Source: an uncultured Flavobacteriaceae bacterium (GTDB lineage Bacteria > Bacteroidota > Bacteroidia > Flavobacteriales > Flavobacteriaceae). Taken from it: 64,000 nt of DNA. The stretch covers positions 33,419 through 97,418 of the forward strand of contig CAJJDI010000006.1 of the NCBI GenBank assembly GCA_905182835.1. The letters run 5' to 3'. Under the pieces are notes generated by a model, which was given only the letters and a program-made list of their open reading frames with translations, was not told the DNA's origin and ran no database searches. A program made the position numbers and the translations under genes. Shown in pieces: positions 63,777 through 64,000 of the stretch. The first letter of the stretch is position 1, and every line of letters starts with the position of its first letter.

Positions 63777-63784
63777 TATGTTTG
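63777..63784 (+). promoter_or_regulatory. Putative -7 element for the receptor gene
   Basis: TATGTTTG matches TAnnTTTG, 16 bases before the ATG at 63801. A -33 TTG is lacking. Confidence 0.45.
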
Positions 63785-63800
63785 CAAAAAACATTTTGTA

Positions 63801-64000
63801 ATGAAAAATTTCACTCTCTTACTATTCATAAGTCTATTAACAGTTAACGGAATACTTTCTCAAGGAAATTTTCAAGAATTCACACTTACAGGAGTCATTT
63901 TAGAGTCTGAAACTAAACAAGAACTAGAGTATGCTACAGTAACTGTTTTAAGCTCTGACAATATAGTGGTTACTGGTGGTTTAACTAATAGCAAAGGTGA
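63801..64000 (+). CDS. Outer-membrane receptor-like protein with carboxypeptidase-regulatory-like N-domain (partial)
   Basis: Only the first 66 codons lie in the window. A signal peptide (FTLLLFISLLTVNGILSQ) is followed by FTLTGVILESETKQELEYATVTVLSSDN and TGGLTNSKG, the beta-sandwich domain that precedes many TonB-dependent receptors and outer-membrane barrel proteins in Bacteroidota. The 3' end is cut by the window edge; the barrel and any partner SusD gene cannot be assessed. Confidence 0.75.
   Translation, partial: MKNFTLLLFISLLTVNGILSQGNFQEFTLTGVILESETKQELEYATVTVLSSDNIVVTGGLTNSKG

Noticed and set aside
1..64000. CRISPR arrays, insertion sequences, tRNA or rRNA genes
   Set aside because: No regularly spaced repeats, transposase motifs or structured RNA genes were seen; the gaps between genes are all short and AT-rich. 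A computed covariance-model scan would be the decisive check.

Overview
The window looks like a piece of chromosome from an AT-rich member of the Bacteroidota, most probably a marine-type flavobacterium with a compact genome. The evidence is lineage-typical gene forms and neighbourhoods: a fused LpxC-FabZ protein, a fused E1 alpha-beta 2-oxoacid dehydrogenase, a PorX-type response regulator, DUF4834 next to YfhO, LuxC-like reductase next to ferredoxin and serC-serA, LolD-like ATPase next to a TIGR02757 protein, promoters of the TTG-N17-20-TAnnTTTG type, and almost no Shine-Dalgarno sequences. No rRNA, tRNA, CRISPR array, insertion sequence or prophage was seen. No gene-free stretch exceeds 300 bases.

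Layout. 1-8876: SUI1 factor and a 2OG-Fe(II) oxygenase, divergent from a fused E1 dehydrogenase; small conserved proteins, a membrane dipeptidase, a DEAD/DEAH helicase, a metal-binding lipoprotein and an MscS channel. 8866-15936: minus-strand block with truA, a prohibitin-like protein, and the tightly packed lpxD-lpxC/fabZ-lpxA-efp-sucD-fabG operon. 16077-19603: porX, tsaE, ald and a DUF4258 protein. 19595-24031: proline dehydrogenase, aroB, an Lrp/AsnC regulator, an M14 peptidase and a small exported protein. 24023-30089: parC, parE, ychF and ferredoxin. 30155-35676: LuxC-like reductase, serC, serA, msrA, LolD-like ATPase, TIGR02757 protein. 35738-41452: S10 carboxypeptidase, sialidase-like lipoprotein, glycosyltransferase, then a degenerate dihydroorotase with an alpha/beta hydrolase. 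41445-48643: metallo-beta-lactamase-fold hydrolase, a large conserved protein I cannot assign, bcp, nth, an ECF sigma factor and uvrA. 48753-54150: cell-surface polysaccharide operon (DUF4834, YfhO, glycosyltransferase, flippase). 54246-58541: an outer-membrane protein and a GNAT-like protein converging on a pair that resembles the sulfonolipid (capnine) enzymes. 58710-64000: threonine aldolase, a large zinc metalloprotease, prfB with a programmed frameshift, an ArsC-like protein, and the start of a surface receptor.

Most of the window is housekeeping, but the envelope is a common thread: lipid A synthesis, surface glycan export, a probable sulfonolipid pathway, lipoproteins, and PorX, which in relatives controls type IX secretion and gliding. 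The best candidate for a less-described system is 54246-58541, where a cysteine-synthase-like enzyme and an AONS/SPT-family acyltransferase (proposed cysteate synthase and cysteate fatty-acyltransferase) face a GNAT-like protein that could supply the N-acylation step. Genes are packed with many 1-17 bp overlaps, including several convergent tail overlaps. Several start codons were moved from the longest possible ORF (TTG/GTG) to an internal ATG on family and promoter evidence; others (51490, 34903, 38440) appear to be true TTG starts.
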